Part shown: one piece after another, positions 1 through 6,053 of the stretch
Layout of the letters: the number at the start of each line of letters is the position of its first letter
Numbering within the stretch: position 1 is the first letter of the stretch
Assembly: GCA_900551225.1 (NCBI GenBank)
Contig: URUZ01000265.1
Coordinates: 1-8,366 of the forward strand
Source: an uncultured Clostridium sp.
Lineage (GTDB): Bacteria; Bacillota; Clostridia; Lachnospirales; Lachnospiraceae
Direction: 5' to 3'
Length of the DNA stretch: 8,366 nt
Notes under the pieces: model-generated
The model's database searches: none
What the model was told of the DNA's origin: nothing
Seen by the model: the letters and a program-made list of their open reading frames with translations, nothing else
Made by a program: the position numbers and the translations under genes

Positions 1-50
1 CCCGCATACATGGTCACTGCTTCCAACCCGTCAAATACCGTTCTCTCCAT
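1..50 (-). CDS. 5' end of a further operon gene, product uncertain (possibly aldose 1-epimerase-like)
   Basis: Only the first codons are in the window. From the ATG at 50 the peptide begins MERTVFDGLEAVTMYAG (an in-frame ATG at 56 would add Met-Asn). It starts 12 bases after the alcohol dehydrogenase stop, with its own ribosome binding site, in the same direction. The short pattern FDGLEAVTM followed by Gly faintly recalls the N-terminus of galactose mutarotase-like (aldose 1-epimerase) proteins, which would fit a sugar operon. Sixteen to seventeen residues are far too few to be sure, so the function should be treated as unknown. Confidence 0.55.
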   Translation of the reverse strand, partial: MERTVFDGLEAVTMYA

Positions 51-56
51 ATTCAT

Positions 57-64
57 CTCCGCCT
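57..64 (-). promoter_or_regulatory. Ribosome binding site of the left-edge gene
   Basis: AGGCGGAG on the minus strand overlaps the TAG stop of the alcohol dehydrogenase. It is six bases before the ATG at 50 but immediately abuts the ATG at 56, favouring the start at 50. This shows that the operon continues beyond the left edge. Confidence 0.55.
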
Positions 65-1256
65 AAAGGGAAAGCCTGTAGATTTCCCTGGCCTCATCCC
101 TGGTGATCGGTGGAATACTGGCCAGCGTCCCATCCGCACTGAAGGACACGTCCACCACGCCCTGGGTCAGCACCTCAATATCCTGCGGCCCGCACCCAAA
201 CATGGATATCCTGGTCTCCACGCCAACCCCCTTAATATATTCCTCGAACCGGTCCGCAGCCTCTGCCGGATCCTTAGTCCCAAACATCAGCTCCGCAAAC
301 CTCACAAACCGCTGGTTCTGTTCCTTCCCCGCGAAATACCGCATCCACGCCAGCATCATACACGCCAAAGTGGCCCCATGGGTCGCCTTAAAATGTGAGG
401 ACAGCACATGTCCCATCTGATGCATGGGCGTCCACCCCTGCACGCCGCAGGTCAGCCAGCCGTTCAACCCAACTGTGGCCGCAAACTGCATCACGCCCCG
501 CAGCTCCACATTCTGAGGGTCGGCCAGCACCTTGGGCAGGTTCTCATAGATGGTTCGGATCACCCCGATCTGCATATGGTCGTGGAGGTCAATATTTCCA
601 AATGTCTCCTCATCGCTGAAAAAGAACGGCTCCACCACATGGCTGATGGCGTCCACCGCCCCGCTGGCCGTCTGGTAAGGGGGCAGTGTCAGCGTCAATT
701 CCGGGTCCAGGACCGACACCCTCGGATACAGGCAGCCAGGCTCCCACACATAGGATTTGCGCAGTGTCTCATCATCTGTAATCACCGCTGTGGGATTCAT
801 CTCACTGGCCGTGGCCGGTAGTGTGGGCACCATCAAGATGGGCAGCGCCTCCTCAGGCGGAATCTGGTCATCTGTACTGTGGCTGAACCGAATCATGCGC
901 CGGATATCCTCATGGGGATACACGATTCCCGCCGCAATCACTTTGGCCAGATCCATGGCGCTTCCGCCGCCTATTCCGACCACCATATCCACCTCTGCAG
1001 CCCTTCCCATCTCTACGCCCTTCACCGCCTCGCTGATCTTAGGGTTGGCTGTGGCCAGAAACGCATCCACATACGCCACCCCCGCCTCCTCCAGGCTTTC
1101 ATGAATCCGCTCAAACAGGTTCCCATAGAAATCCACTGTCTCATAGGACACCAGCAGCGCCTTCTTACCATATGCCGCAGCGTGATCTCCGATCCGGTCA
1201 ACCCCGCCCGCTCCATAGACCAATTTCACCGGATTATAATATTCAAAACTATTCAT
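63..1256 (-). CDS. Iron-containing alcohol dehydrogenase (YqhD/butanol dehydrogenase type)
   Basis: A 397-residue cytoplasmic group III alcohol dehydrogenase, of normal family length. Such enzymes interconvert aldehydes and alcohols with NAD(P)H and a bound divalent metal. Visible motifs are GIGGGSAMDLAK (94-105) for the dinucleotide and PTLPATASEMN (144-154), a version of the PATGSEMN stretch of YqhD-type enzymes with Ala replacing Gly. All four metal ligands are present: Asp202 and His206 in VDAISH, His279 in MHQMGH, and His293 in THGATLA; the spacing of ligands 1-2 and 3-4 matches that of YqhD. The ATG lies within the last codons of permease 2 (8-base overlap), with only a weak GGGG nearby, so translation is probably coupled. 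In this operon it most likely reduces the aldehyde released by the aldolase, regenerating oxidised cofactor. The alternative is that it oxidises an imported polyol. The substrate is an inference. Confidence 0.93.
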   Translation of the reverse strand: MNSFEYYNPVKLVYGAGGVDRIGDHAAAYGKKALLVSYETVDFYGNLFERIHESLEEAGVAYVDAFLATANPKISEAVKGVEMGRAAEVDMVVGIGGGSAMDLAKVIAAGIVYPHEDIRRMIRFSHSTDDQIPPEEALPILMVPTLPATASEMNPTAVITDDETLRKSYVWEPGCLYPRVSVLDPELTLTLPPYQTASGAVDAISHVVEPFFFSDEETFGNIDLHDHMQIGVIRTIYENLPKVLADPQNVELRGVMQFAATVGLNGWLTCGVQGWTPMHQMGHVLSSHFKATHGATLACMMLAWMRYFAGKEQNQRFVRFAELMFGTKDPAEAADRFEEYIKGVGVETRISMFGCGPQDIEVLTQGVVDVSFSADGTLASIPPITRDEAREIYRLSL

Positions 1257-2229
1257 ACTTCAGCACCCCAGCCTTTCCCCTTCTTTTCTTCTGTCCGAAG
1301 GCTACCATCACAATACCGATCACCAGCAGGAACCCCTTTGTAATCTGGGACACCGCGAAGGTGGCCCCCAGCAGCGTCAGGCCGTTGACGATCATAGCCA
1401 GCATGATACCCCCTAAAAATGTCCCTACCACGTTGGTCTTTCCCAGCTTCAGCACCATGGCCCCCAGGAACACCACCGTAAATCCATCCAGGAAAAAGGA
1501 GGACCCCATCTTGGGCTGGCCGGACCCATACACCACGAACACCATCAGCACGCCGGCCACCGCCGCAAACAGGGCGGATGTAACGAAGATGCTGGTGAGT
1601 ATCCGTCCTTCCCGGATGCCCGCTTCCCTCATGGCCTGGCGGTTCTCCCCCAGGGCGTACACATACTGGCCGTACTTTGTTTTATCCTGGATCAGAACAA
1701 GGGCAACATAGATCACCAGCACAATCAGAAACACCATTGGAATCCCCGCCACATTGCCATTGATAAACTTATACATCCAGCTGGACTTAATCACCGGCAC
1801 GCTGATGGGCATCCCGCCGTTGAGTGCGGCCGCCACAGATTTGGCGATGGTGGACACAGCTATGGTAGTAATCAGAGAATGGAATTTAAACCGCACCACC
1901 AGCAGGCTGGTCAGAAGTCCGCAGGCCACGCCTGAGAGGACCGCCGCCAGGAATGCCAGGCCCACGTTCACCCCGCCGAAAGCCAGCCAGGCGAACACCA
2001 TACTGGCGCAGGCCGCCACATCCGGGAAGGAACAGTCCATCTCATTGGCCGCGATCACCCAGGTAACCCCCAGCACCATAAGTCCCATGTAGGAAGCATT
2101 TTTCAGCACGTTCATCAGATTAAAGAAGCTGAAAAATGCCGGCTGCACCACCGCGAAAAACACCAGCGCGGCCCCAATCAGCCAAAACAAAGAATATTCC
2201 GCTTTTACGATCTTCCTCACTATTTTCAT
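1249..2229 (-). CDS. CUT2 sugar ABC importer permease, subunit 2 (RbsC-like)
   Basis: A second 326-residue RbsC-type membrane permease, clearly related to but distinct from its neighbour, and exactly the same length. The coupling loop is YGQYVYALGENRQAMREAGI (186-205), and the C-terminal hydrophobic hairpins (about 247-311) match the family pattern with FLGAMVLKLGKTNVVGTFLG. At the position of the usual G-I-D-L-S-V-G it has NEMDCSFPD (62-70), retaining Asp and Ser but not the glycines, in parallel with permease 1. The ATG overlaps the permease 1 stop by four bases (ATGA), a coupling arrangement that favours equal amounts of the two subunits. The tail is basic (QKKRRGK). Its TAG stop lies inside the start of the alcohol dehydrogenase gene. 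It probably pairs with permease 1 in one channel. Confidence 0.92.
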   Translation of the reverse strand: MKIVRKIVKAEYSLFWLIGAALVFFAVVQPAFFSFFNLMNVLKNASYMGLMVLGVTWVIAANEMDCSFPDVAACASMVFAWLAFGGVNVGLAFLAAVLSGVACGLLTSLLVVRFKFHSLITTIAVSTIAKSVAAALNGGMPISVPVIKSSWMYKFINGNVAGIPMVFLIVLVIYVALVLIQDKTKYGQYVYALGENRQAMREAGIREGRILTSIFVTSALFAAVAGVLMVFVVYGSGQPKMGSSFFLDGFTVVFLGAMVLKLGKTNVVGTFLGGIMLAMIVNGLTLLGATFAVSQITKGFLLVIGIVMVAFGQKKRRGKAGVLKYE

Positions 2230-3206
2230 GCCTGCACCGCCTTATCCTTCTTCCTGCCCTCTCTCTGCCCGATCTCCACCTTGGACATGCCGATTGACAG
2301 AATCAGCACCACCGCCATGGTCAGGTCGCTCCAGTAATAGGGAATACTCAGAACCGTAAAACCGGTGGTAATCACCGTGGCCAGCAGCGCACCGAAAAAT
2401 GTGCCGATGACACAGGGTTTGCGGAACACGGACCATCCGATATAGATTGCCGAAAAACAGGGCATCAGGAAATTCAGGCCGATTTTTACATTGCCCTGCC
2501 CCTGGGCTGCATCATAGATGATAGCCGCCATGGCCGCCAGCACGCCGGACACGATGAAAGCGATGGTAATCACCCGGTTGACCCGGATTCCAGAGAAAAA
2601 TGCCGCCTTTTTGTTGGACCCCACCGCATAGAACTGCCGCCCGTACCTGGACCGCTCCAGCACAATATAGGCGCACACATACAGAATGATCATAACCCAA
2701 ACAGAATGGTTGACGCCCAGAAACCGTCCCTCAGACAGCCCGATTATGCCTGAAGTATGGAAATTATCATAGATAAATGCCCCGTCCGAGAATATGTAGG
2801 CCGCCCCAAACGCAATGGAGCCGATGGCGATGGTGGATATAATATCCGGCAGTTTAAACCTGCCCACGGCCAGACCTGACATTCCTCCCCAGAACACTCC
2901 GGCCGCCAGGCCGCCCAAAACAGCCAGAACCGGATGGATTCCCTTTGCAATCAGCCATGCCATCAGCATGGATGAAAAGCAGCAGGACATGTAAAAAGAT
3001 ATATCTGAATAATTCACAATAATCACAAAGGTCAGACCCAGAGCCGCTATGGCGGTGGTCGCCCCTGTTTTAAGCATGGTGGTAATGCTTGCCGGCGTCA
3101 GAAAGGACGGCGCAAACATCTGAAATACTCCGCATATTACCGCAAACAGCACAAAGAACGCAACTACAGTAAGAGTTTCGCTGCTGAATTTCTTTTCCCG
3201 CTTCAC
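2226..3206 (-). CDS. CUT2 sugar ABC importer permease, subunit 1 (RbsC-like)
   Basis: A 326-residue integral membrane protein of the RbsC/BPD_transp_2 family, with roughly 8 to 10 hydrophobic segments. The cytoplasmic coupling loop reads YGRQFYAVGSNKKAAFFSGI (188-207), close to the family pattern GRxxYAxGxNxxAAxxSGI, which contacts the ATPase. The region that in RbsC reads G-I-D-L-S-V-G is instead NYSDISFYM (65-73): the Asp and Ser stay, but the flanking glycines are gone. The start codon is GTG, preceded by AAGGAGG at seven bases; that site overlaps the TAA stop of the ATPase gene, so translation is probably coupled. The C-terminus is a short basic tail. The stop overlaps the permease 2 start as ATGA. 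Two distinct permeases imply a heterodimeric channel, as in Lsr, rhamnose and galactofuranose importers. Confidence 0.92.
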   Translation of the reverse strand: MKREKKFSSETLTVVAFFVLFAVICGVFQMFAPSFLTPASITTMLKTGATTAIAALGLTFVIIVNYSDISFYMSCCFSSMLMAWLIAKGIHPVLAVLGGLAAGVFWGGMSGLAVGRFKLPDIISTIAIGSIAFGAAYIFSDGAFIYDNFHTSGIIGLSEGRFLGVNHSVWVMIILYVCAYIVLERSRYGRQFYAVGSNKKAAFFSGIRVNRVITIAFIVSGVLAAMAAIIYDAAQGQGNVKIGLNFLMPCFSAIYIGWSVFRKPCVIGTFFGALLATVITTGFTVLSIPYYWSDLTMAVVLILSIGMSKVEIGQREGRKKDKAVQA

Positions 3207-3218
3207 AATTCTTCCTCC

Positions 3219-4724
3219 TTACTGGTCAGACGTTGCTTTTACAAGCATATCCTGGAGCGTGGTTTCATTCTCCCCGCACTCCAATGTAACAGTTCCCTGG
3301 TTCACCACCATCACGCGGTCAGCATTTCCCAGCACCTCCTCAGGATCAGAGGAGATGATGATCACAGCCGCCGTCCTGCTCAGCTCCCGCATTGTCTCAT
3401 AGATACCGCTCTTGGCCCCCACATCCACTCCAACCGTAGGCTCGCAGAATATGTAGATCTCCGCCTGGGAGAACAGGCCCTTGGCGATTACCACCTTCTG
3501 CTGGTTGCCGCCCGACAGCTCCTGCACCTTTTTGTGTACACTGGGAGCCGCAATTGCCAGCTTATCTTTAAGCTCCTCTGCAAAGGCCAGCTCCTTTTTC
3601 CTGCTCACCAGGCCAAAACGGCCGGATATCCTGGACAGCTTGGACAGGGTGATATTCTGGGCGATTTCCAGACTGCCGATCTGCCCCTCTGCCTTCCGGT
3701 CCCCCGGCACCAGGTAAATGCCTTTGGCTATGGCAGTTCCCGTGTCCTTTAAATCCGCCGCCTGCCCATGAATCCGTATTTCACCGGAATCGTAGTACAT
3801 CGCCCCATACAGGATCTTGGATATCTCATCAATACCTGATCCCACCAGGCCGAATATTCCCAGGATCTCCCCCTTATGGGCCATCAGGCTGACTCTGTTC
3901 AGCCGCCCGCCAAGGCAGATATTCCTGACCTCCATCACTGCGCCGCCTAGATATTCCCTGGTCTTTGGAGGGTACAGCTGTTCCAGCTTCTCCCCCAGCA
4001 TCAGCTCCGCGATATGGCGGGCGTCCACCCTGTGGTCCTTCACTTCCTCATATGCGATGTTCCTGCCATTTCTAAACACCGTAAACGCATCGCATATCTT
4101 CTCCACCTCGTCCAGATGGTGGGTGATATAGATCACGGAAACGCCCTTGGCCTTCAGACTGCGCACAAAGTCAAAGAGCACATGTTTCTCCTTCTCCGTC
4201 AGAATGGACGTGGGTTCATCCAGGATCAGCACATCGCATTTCTTGCTCAGCGCCCGCAGCACCGCCAGAATCTCCCGCTCAATAGCGCTTAAACTGTGAA
4301 CCGGCTTCTCCACATCAATATCCAGCGGGTATTCCTCAAGCAATGCCTTTGCCCTGCTCTTCATCTCGCTGCGGGAGATGGGCGTCACGTTGCAGGACTT
4401 ATCATTTTCCACTCCCAGGTATATGTTCTCGTATCCCGTGAAACTCTCAATCATCTGCGGGTCCTGATATACCGTGGAGATCCCCAGCCTGATGGCATCC
4501 TGTGGTTTACTGATGGCGACAGGTCTCCCATCCATGCAGATCTCGCCGCTGTCCTTGGAGTAGATTCCGGATATCACCTTAATCAGTGTGGATTTCCCAG
4601 CTCCGTTGATCCCCAGCAGTGCATGAACCTCCCCGTGCTTCAGGCAAAAACATGCATTGTCCAGCGCCTTCACCGCAGTAAACTGTTTATTGATCCCTTT
4701 TAATTCCAAACGAATCTGCTCCAT
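3219..4724 (-). CDS. CUT2 sugar ABC importer ATPase, two nucleotide-binding domains (RbsA/MglA-like)
   Basis: A 501-residue cytoplasmic fused double ATPase, the usual length and layout of RbsA/MglA/XylG proteins, powering the two permeases below. The N-terminal domain has Walker A GINGAGKST (38-46), a Q-loop near VYQDP (85-89), a degenerate signature LSAIERE (145-151), Walker B VLILDEP (165-171) and an H-loop His at 202. The C-terminal domain has the degenerate Walker A typical of this family, FGLVGSGIDEI (291-301), a canonical signature LSGGNQQK (403-410) and Walker B IYIFCEPTVGVDVGAK. In that last motif Cys427 replaces the usual Asp, although Glu428 remains. AAAGGAG precedes the ATG by nine bases. 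Only 12 bases separate its stop from permease 1. In this family one site carries most of the hydrolysis, so unusual residues in the second domain do not imply a dead protein. Family assignment is very secure; the sugar is not deducible. Confidence 0.95.
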   Translation of the reverse strand: MEQIRLELKGINKQFTAVKALDNACFCLKHGEVHALLGINGAGKSTLIKVISGIYSKDSGEICMDGRPVAISKPQDAIRLGISTVYQDPQMIESFTGYENIYLGVENDKSCNVTPISRSEMKSRAKALLEEYPLDIDVEKPVHSLSAIEREILAVLRALSKKCDVLILDEPTSILTEKEKHVLFDFVRSLKAKGVSVIYITHHLDEVEKICDAFTVFRNGRNIAYEEVKDHRVDARHIAELMLGEKLEQLYPPKTREYLGGAVMEVRNICLGGRLNRVSLMAHKGEILGIFGLVGSGIDEISKILYGAMYYDSGEIRIHGQAADLKDTGTAIAKGIYLVPGDRKAEGQIGSLEIAQNITLSKLSRISGRFGLVSRKKELAFAEELKDKLAIAAPSVHKKVQELSGGNQQKVVIAKGLFSQAEIYIFCEPTVGVDVGAKSGIYETMRELSRTAAVIIISSDPEEVLGNADRVMVVNQGTVTLECGENETTLQDMLVKATSDQ

Positions 4725-4751
4725 AGTCTTAAGCTCCTTTAAAAATCTGCA

Positions 4752-4815
4752 AGAGCGGCGAAACCCAGGCCCCGCCGGCGTTCCACCGCCTCCGGGGGAA
4801 TCCCCCCGCCGCTCT
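4752..4815 (-). terminator. GC-rich intercistronic stem-loop (attenuator or partial terminator-like)
   Basis: This lies in the 115-base gap between the binding-protein and ATPase genes. A perfect 9-bp inverted repeat, AGAGCGGCG at 4752-4760 and CGCCGCTCT at 4807-4815, closes a 46-base interior. Inside, read on the minus strand, GGGGG (4806-4802) pairs with CCCCC (4798-4794) over a three-base loop. A competing hairpin uses CCCCG (4797-4793) with CGGGG (4774-4770) and GGCG (4790-4787) with CGCC (4780-4777). The two inner folds exclude each other because they share the C-run. A five-T run follows six bases after the closing stem, just ahead of the ATPase ribosome binding site, so this is not a textbook terminator. 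It may slow or partly stop transcription, or protect the upstream message. Confidence 0.55.
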
Positions 4816-4839
4816 CATCCGGTCATCCTTGTATCTGCA

Positions 4840-6024
4840 TTAAACAGTGGGAACCCACGCAGGATCAAGCCCGTTGCTCTCCAGAAGCGCATTCAGCGCA
4901 TCCGTATACCCCGGCAGGTCATAATCCAGGGCCAGCTCCCAGGCAGTTTTGGTCTGTCCGTCCATATCCGTGGTCTTATCCTTGATGGAAAATACATCTG
5001 TAATCATGCTGCTGGTGATGGCATAGCCTGGGCTCATAACGATACGCGGTACACGGCCGCCGTCAATATTGGTAATGGCATAGCCCACCAGCTGGGTCGG
5101 CATTGCATATACGGACTCCGCCAGGGTCATAACGAACTGATCCGGGTATTGCTGCATCTTCTTATAGCACTCCTCACCGCCGTCGGAACCGGTGTAAACA
5201 ATCTCCGGCCGTGTGGTCGCAGTGACTGCCAGCCCCTCAAACGCCGCTCCGTCCCATGCGCACCAGATTGCCTTGATCTCTTTATTCGTATCAGCTGCCA
5301 TCCAGGAGGAGATGGTATCCGTAGGTGTCACAGCGCCTGTGGAATCCCAGGGCCACTCATATTTAACTTTAATTCTGGCGTATTTCTCCTGTGAGAGAAC
5401 ATTTTTCGCGCCGTGCTCTCTGGCATCCCAGCCTTCGTTGGAGGGAAGTGTAATCATACCGATGACAATGTCGCCGTCAGGATACTGCTCTATCAGACGG
5501 TCTCCCAGATATTCCATAGTCTTGCTGCCGCCTGCATAGTTGTTGAACATCACGCTGGATACCACCTCTGCGCCCGGCACATATCCATCGGAGCAGAACA
5601 CCTTGATTCCGGACTCAGTCGCGGTCTTCACCGCCTCCGCGATGCCCACCGGATCAGAGGGAGTCACGAACAGGGCCGCCGGCTTCTTGGCGATAAAAGC
5701 CTGGATCTGTTCAGACTGCTTCTTGGCATCATAGTTGGCGTCCACGATATCATAATTGGTGATACCGTTCTTCTTAAACGCCTCCTCGAATGCGAATTTC
5801 TGTCTCTGGCCAGAGGCATTTTCCATCCAACCAAGGGATACTGCGAAGTACATGCCGTCCCCCGCTGCCACAGTCTCCTTGCCAGCCTGGGACGTGCCCT
5901 CTGTGGCTGCTCCCCCTGCCGTGGTCTGCCCTTCCGATGCCGGCGTACCCGCTGTCTTGCTGCCGCATGCCGCCAGACTCAGTGTCATTGTGAGTCCCAA
6001 TACAATTGCTAATGCCTTTTTCAT
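4840..6024 (-). CDS. ABC sugar importer substrate-binding lipoprotein (CUT2, type I periplasmic-binding fold)
   Basis: A 394-residue extracellular binding protein that delivers substrate to the importer encoded downstream. The N-terminus is a classic lipoprotein signal: MKK, a hydrophobic stretch, then the lipobox LAAC with Cys20 as the lipidation site. A Gly/Ala/Thr/Glu-rich linker follows to about residue 55. The mature domain has the ribose-binding-protein layout: AVSLGWMENA, then a helix; QIQAFIAKKPAALFVTPSDP (107-126); IKVFCSDGYVP with Asp146; and YTGSDGG with Asp281, where this family usually carries a sugar-contacting Asp. A perfect AAGGAGG lies nine bases before the ATG. It begins 29 bases after the kinase stop. 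A structured spacer separates it from the ATPase, a common arrangement that lets binding protein be made in excess. The AI-2-contacting residues I recall from LsrB are not recognisable. The family call is firm; the ligand cannot be read from the sequence. Confidence 0.93.
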   Translation of the reverse strand: MKKALAIVLGLTMTLSLAACGSKTAGTPASEGQTTAGGAATEGTSQAGKETVAAGDGMYFAVSLGWMENASGQRQKFAFEEAFKKNGITNYDIVDANYDAKKQSEQIQAFIAKKPAALFVTPSDPVGIAEAVKTATESGIKVFCSDGYVPGAEVVSSVMFNNYAGGSKTMEYLGDRLIEQYPDGDIVIGMITLPSNEGWDAREHGAKNVLSQEKYARIKVKYEWPWDSTGAVTPTDTISSWMAADTNKEIKAIWCAWDGAAFEGLAVTATTRPEIVYTGSDGGEECYKKMQQYPDQFVMTLAESVYAMPTQLVGYAITNIDGGRVPRIVMSPGYAITSSMITDVFSIKDKTTDMDGQTKTAWELALDYDLPGYTDALNALLESNGLDPAWVPTV

Positions 6025-6053
6025 AAGAAAAATCCTCCTTATCCTTTTGGTTG

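Noticed and set aside
4752..4815. Classical Rho-independent terminator ending the binding-protein transcript
   Set aside because: The T-run is separated from the stem by six bases, and downstream importer genes without their own visible promoter follow at once, so full termination is unlikely. It is kept as an attenuator-like element.
5413..6012. Long plus-strand open frame (199 codons) opposite the binding-protein gene
   Set aside because: It lies entirely antisense to a clearly functional gene, has Arg/Cys/His-rich composition typical of a shadow frame, and has no matching domain pattern. The same applies to other plus-strand frames, such as 4657-5394 and 1172-1711.
4840..6024. Binding protein as LsrB (AI-2 receptor)
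   Set aside because: The operon layout suggests it, but the sequence around the expected ligand contacts (FVTPSDP, FCSDGY) does not resemble the LsrB motifs I know. Only the general sugar-binding-protein family is supported.
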